Part shown: positions 30,960 through 32,787 of the stretch, in pieces
Layout of the letters: each line of letters opens with the position of its first letter
How positions within the stretch are numbered: position 1 is the first letter of the stretch
DNA from: Pirellulaceae bacterium
Lineage (GTDB): Bacteria > Planctomycetota > Planctomycetia > Pirellulales > Thermoguttaceae
Assembly: GCA_012744395.1 (NCBI GenBank)
Contig: JAAYCB010000376.1
Location: 1-32,787, forward strand
Direction of reading: 5' to 3'
Length of the DNA stretch: 32,787 nucleotides
Notes under the pieces: generated by a model
Database searches by the model: none
Told to the model about the DNA's origin: nothing
Seen by the model: the letters and a program-made list of their open reading frames with translations, nothing else
Position numbers and translations under genes: made by a program

Positions 30960-32787
30960 GCGTCGTTCCTCGTCTCCGCTCCTTCCAGACCTCTTCGATC
31001 AGCTCGCCGCCGACAACGCCGTAGAGCCGCGGCCGGGGAGGAATCAGCGAGACGTCCACCTCCTCGTAGCTGAGCACCGGCCGGCCATCGGCGTCGAGCC
31101 GGGCGATCGTCGACTTCAGCCACCGCTTGTTGTTCTCTTCGAACCGGTCGCACCAGGCCTCCGCCTGCCTCCGCCGCTCGGCGGGTTCCTTGGCGTCGAT
31201 GTCCGGCCTAGCCAGCTCGGGCTTGAAATGGGCCCCCCGGCACTCGTCGCGAGCCAGCGCCCCGTGAAGGATCGTCAACGCGAGGGGGAACATGTCCTCC
31301 AGCGCCCGGGTGAACACGACGTTCTGGTTCGTCCACTGCCCCGTGTCGGAAAGCGAGCACCGCCGGGCCCGCTCGCGGAGCTCCTCGACCTTGCCGATCG
31401 CCGCTTCGAGCTCGGGATTGTGGCGGACGACGGTTGCCGCGGCGGTCATCGCGCGGCCGAGCTCCTGGTGGATTTCATAGGGATTGCCGCCTTTGCCGTC
31501 TCGGGCCAGCAGGGCCTTGAAATCGGCTTGCCTGGCCTGGCAGGCGCGGTCGAACAGCGACGCGGGGCGATCGGCGGCCACGGGGCCATCCGGGGATTTC
31601 AGGCGGTTGGCCACGCCGGTCCCGGTCACCAGGCCCGAGAAGATGCAGGCGATGAGCGAATTGGCCCCCAGACGGTTGGCCCCGTGGTAGTGATAATCGC
31701 ATTCGCCGATGGCATAGATGCCCGGGATGTTCGTCTCGTGGTTTCGCGGCGAGCCGACCTCCAGCCCGCCGGCGCTCGACCGCTCGTAGCCGCACCACAG
31801 CCCGCCCATCGAATAATGGACGGCCGGGAAAATCTTCATCGGGACATCGCGCGGATCGACTCCCTGGAATTTTTCGTAGATTTCGAGAATCCCGCCCAGC
31901 TTGCGGTCCAGCTCCTGCCTGGGCAGATGGCTGACGTCGAGATAGACGCACATCCGGTCTTTCTCGACGCTCAGCCCCTCCTTGGTGCAGACATTGAAGA
32001 TTTCGCGCGTGGCGATGTCGCGGGGCACCAGGTTGCCGTATTTGGGATACCGCTGTTCGAGAAAGTAGTAGCGTTCGGCGGCCGGAATCTTGTTCGGATG
32101 GCGGGCATCTTGAGGCGTCTTCGGCACCCAGACGCGGCCCCCCTCGCCGCGCGCCGATTCGCTCATCAGCCGCAGCTTGTCGGCCGCCGGGATCGCGGTC
32201 GGATGGACCTGGATGAATTCGCCGTTGGCGTAATCCACGCCGGCCTGGAAGGTGCGGCTGGCCGCGCTGCCGGTGCAGGCCATCGACATCGTCGAGCGGC
32301 CGTAGATCAGCCCGCAACCGCCGGAGGCGATAATCAGGGCGTCGGCCCGCAGCGCCCGCACTTCCATCGTCACGAGGTCCTGCACGATCGCGCCGCAGCA
32401 GACGCCGCGGTCATCGAGCACCGGTCCCAGGTAGTCCCAGAACTCGTACTTGGCGACGTGCCCGTGCTCCTCCCAGCGGCGAACCTGCTCGTCGAGGGCG
32501 TAGAGCAGTTGCTGGCCGGTCGTGGCGCCGGCAAACGCCGTGCGTGCGAAGAGTGTTCCCCCGAACCGCCGCTGATCGCGAAATCCTTCCGGCGTGCGGT
32601 TGAACGTCACGCCCAGCCGGTCCATCAGTTCGATGATCTTGGGGGCCCAGAGAGCCATCTCCCTCACCGGCGGCTGGTGCTGGAGGAAGTCGCCGCCGTA
32701 GACGGTGTCGTCGAAGTGCTTCCACTCCGAATCGCCCAACTGCCGCGTGAGATTGTTGACGCTGTTGATCCCCCCTTGGGCGCAACA
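30952..32787 (-). CDS. sdhA: succinate dehydrogenase/fumarate reductase flavoprotein subunit, 5' truncated by window
   Basis: About 611 residues are visible; the gene begins beyond the window. The first residues (CAQGGINSVNN) are the end of the FAD/substrate segment that normally reads S-x-AQGGIN, so the FAD-binding N-terminus is missing. Substrate and flavin motifs include LIIASGGCGLIYG, the active-site HPTAIP region, SARGEGGRVWVPK and GLWCGYERSSAGGLEVGSPR, followed by NIPGIYAIGECDYHYHGANRLGANSL. The C-terminal helical domain reads DDRGV-type to EEVDVSLIPPRPRLYGVV. It converts succinate to fumarate, or the reverse. The length suits the longer, Bacillus/epsilon-type SdhA. It overlaps sdhB by 8 bases. 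Confidence 0.94.
   Translation of the reverse strand, partial: CCAQGGINSVNNLTRQLGDSEWKHFDDTVYGGDFLQHQPPVREMALWAPKIIELMDRLGVTFNRTPEGFRDQRRFGGTLFARTAFAGATTGQQLLYALDEQVRRWEEHGHVAKYEFWDYLGPVLDDRGVCCGAIVQDLVTMEVRALRADALIIASGGCGLIYGRSTMSMACTGSAASRTFQAGVDYANGEFIQVHPTAIPAADKLRLMSESARGEGGRVWVPKTPQDARHPNKIPAAERYYFLEQRYPKYGNLVPRDIATREIFNVCTKEGLSVEKDRMCVYLDVSHLPRQELDRKLGGILEIYEKFQGVDPRDVPMKIFPAVHYSMGGLWCGYERSSAGGLEVGSPRNHETNIPGIYAIGECDYHYHGANRLGANSLIACIFSGLVTGTGVANRLKSPDGPVAADRPASLFDRACQARQADFKALLARDGKGGNPYEIHQELGRAMTAAATVVRHNPELEAAIGKVEELRERARRCSLSDTGQWTNQNVVFTRALEDMFPLALTILHGALARDECRGAHFKPELARPDIDAKEPAERRRQAEAWCDRFEENNKRWLKSTIARLDADGRPVLSYEEVDVSLIPPRPRLYGVVGGELIEEVWKERRRGTTHE

Overview
The window is high-GC and densely packed with genes on both strands. 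It is most likely chromosomal DNA of a planctomycete (Pirellulales-like). The case rests on several genes together: a cysteine-rich YTV-repeat cell-wall-type protein, Tat-exported and cytoplasmic Gfo/Idh/MocA oxidoreductases, a DUF4838 glycoside-hydrolase-like protein, a secreted neutral-ceramidase-like protein, a small PEP-CTERM-like protein, csrA and many secreted proteins of unknown function. No tRNA, rRNA, CRISPR array or recognisable transposase was seen.

Layout. 1-620: 3' end of a TaqI/Eco57I-type DNA methylase gene. 621-1288: gene-poor, with a possible remnant of a membrane-protein gene. 1289-3091: CPA1 sodium/proton antiporter with an RCK-like tail, ending at a strong hairpin. 3185-8699 (minus strand): a sugar-related block of Gfo/Idh/MocA oxidoreductase, TIM-barrel sugar isomerase/epimerase and metal-cupin protein. 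It is interrupted by a four-helix-bundle (23S-IVP type) gene, a secreted protein and a Uma2-like protein. 9459-11943: GH109-like enzyme followed by a sialidase-like protein. 12209-14764: small membrane protein, PEP-CTERM-like protein, YTV protein. 15078-18052 (minus): aquaporin, GlsB/YeaQ membrane protein, an unknown 295-aa protein, a lipoprotein and csrA. 18784-22949: beta-propeller protein, lipoprotein, AlgI-type MBOAT acyltransferase and AlgJ/AlgX-type SGNH protein, which together look like an O-acetylation module for an exopolysaccharide. 23200-24677: PadR regulator overlapping a radical SAM gene, behind a good sigma-70-type promoter. 24723-29940: ceramidase-like protein, divergent from a TPR protein and a DUF4838 protein. 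30096-32787: succinate dehydrogenase/fumarate reductase subunits B and A, with A cut by the window edge.

The most unusual structure is at 4407-4939. The four-helix-bundle gene sits between two arrays of the heptamer GCGGAAA in opposite orientation. Both arrays start with the same TAAA and form a perfect 32-bp inverted repeat. The outer edge of one array supplies the stop codon of the neighbouring isomerase gene. A related array at 6029-6064, mixing ACTGAAA and GCGGAAA units, forms the 3' end of another gene. The layout recalls 23S rRNA intervening sequences, where a long stem encloses a gene of this same protein family. It could be a small, poorly described mobile or RNA-processing cassette.

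All functional calls come from reading the translated sequence and recalling family motifs. No database search was possible.
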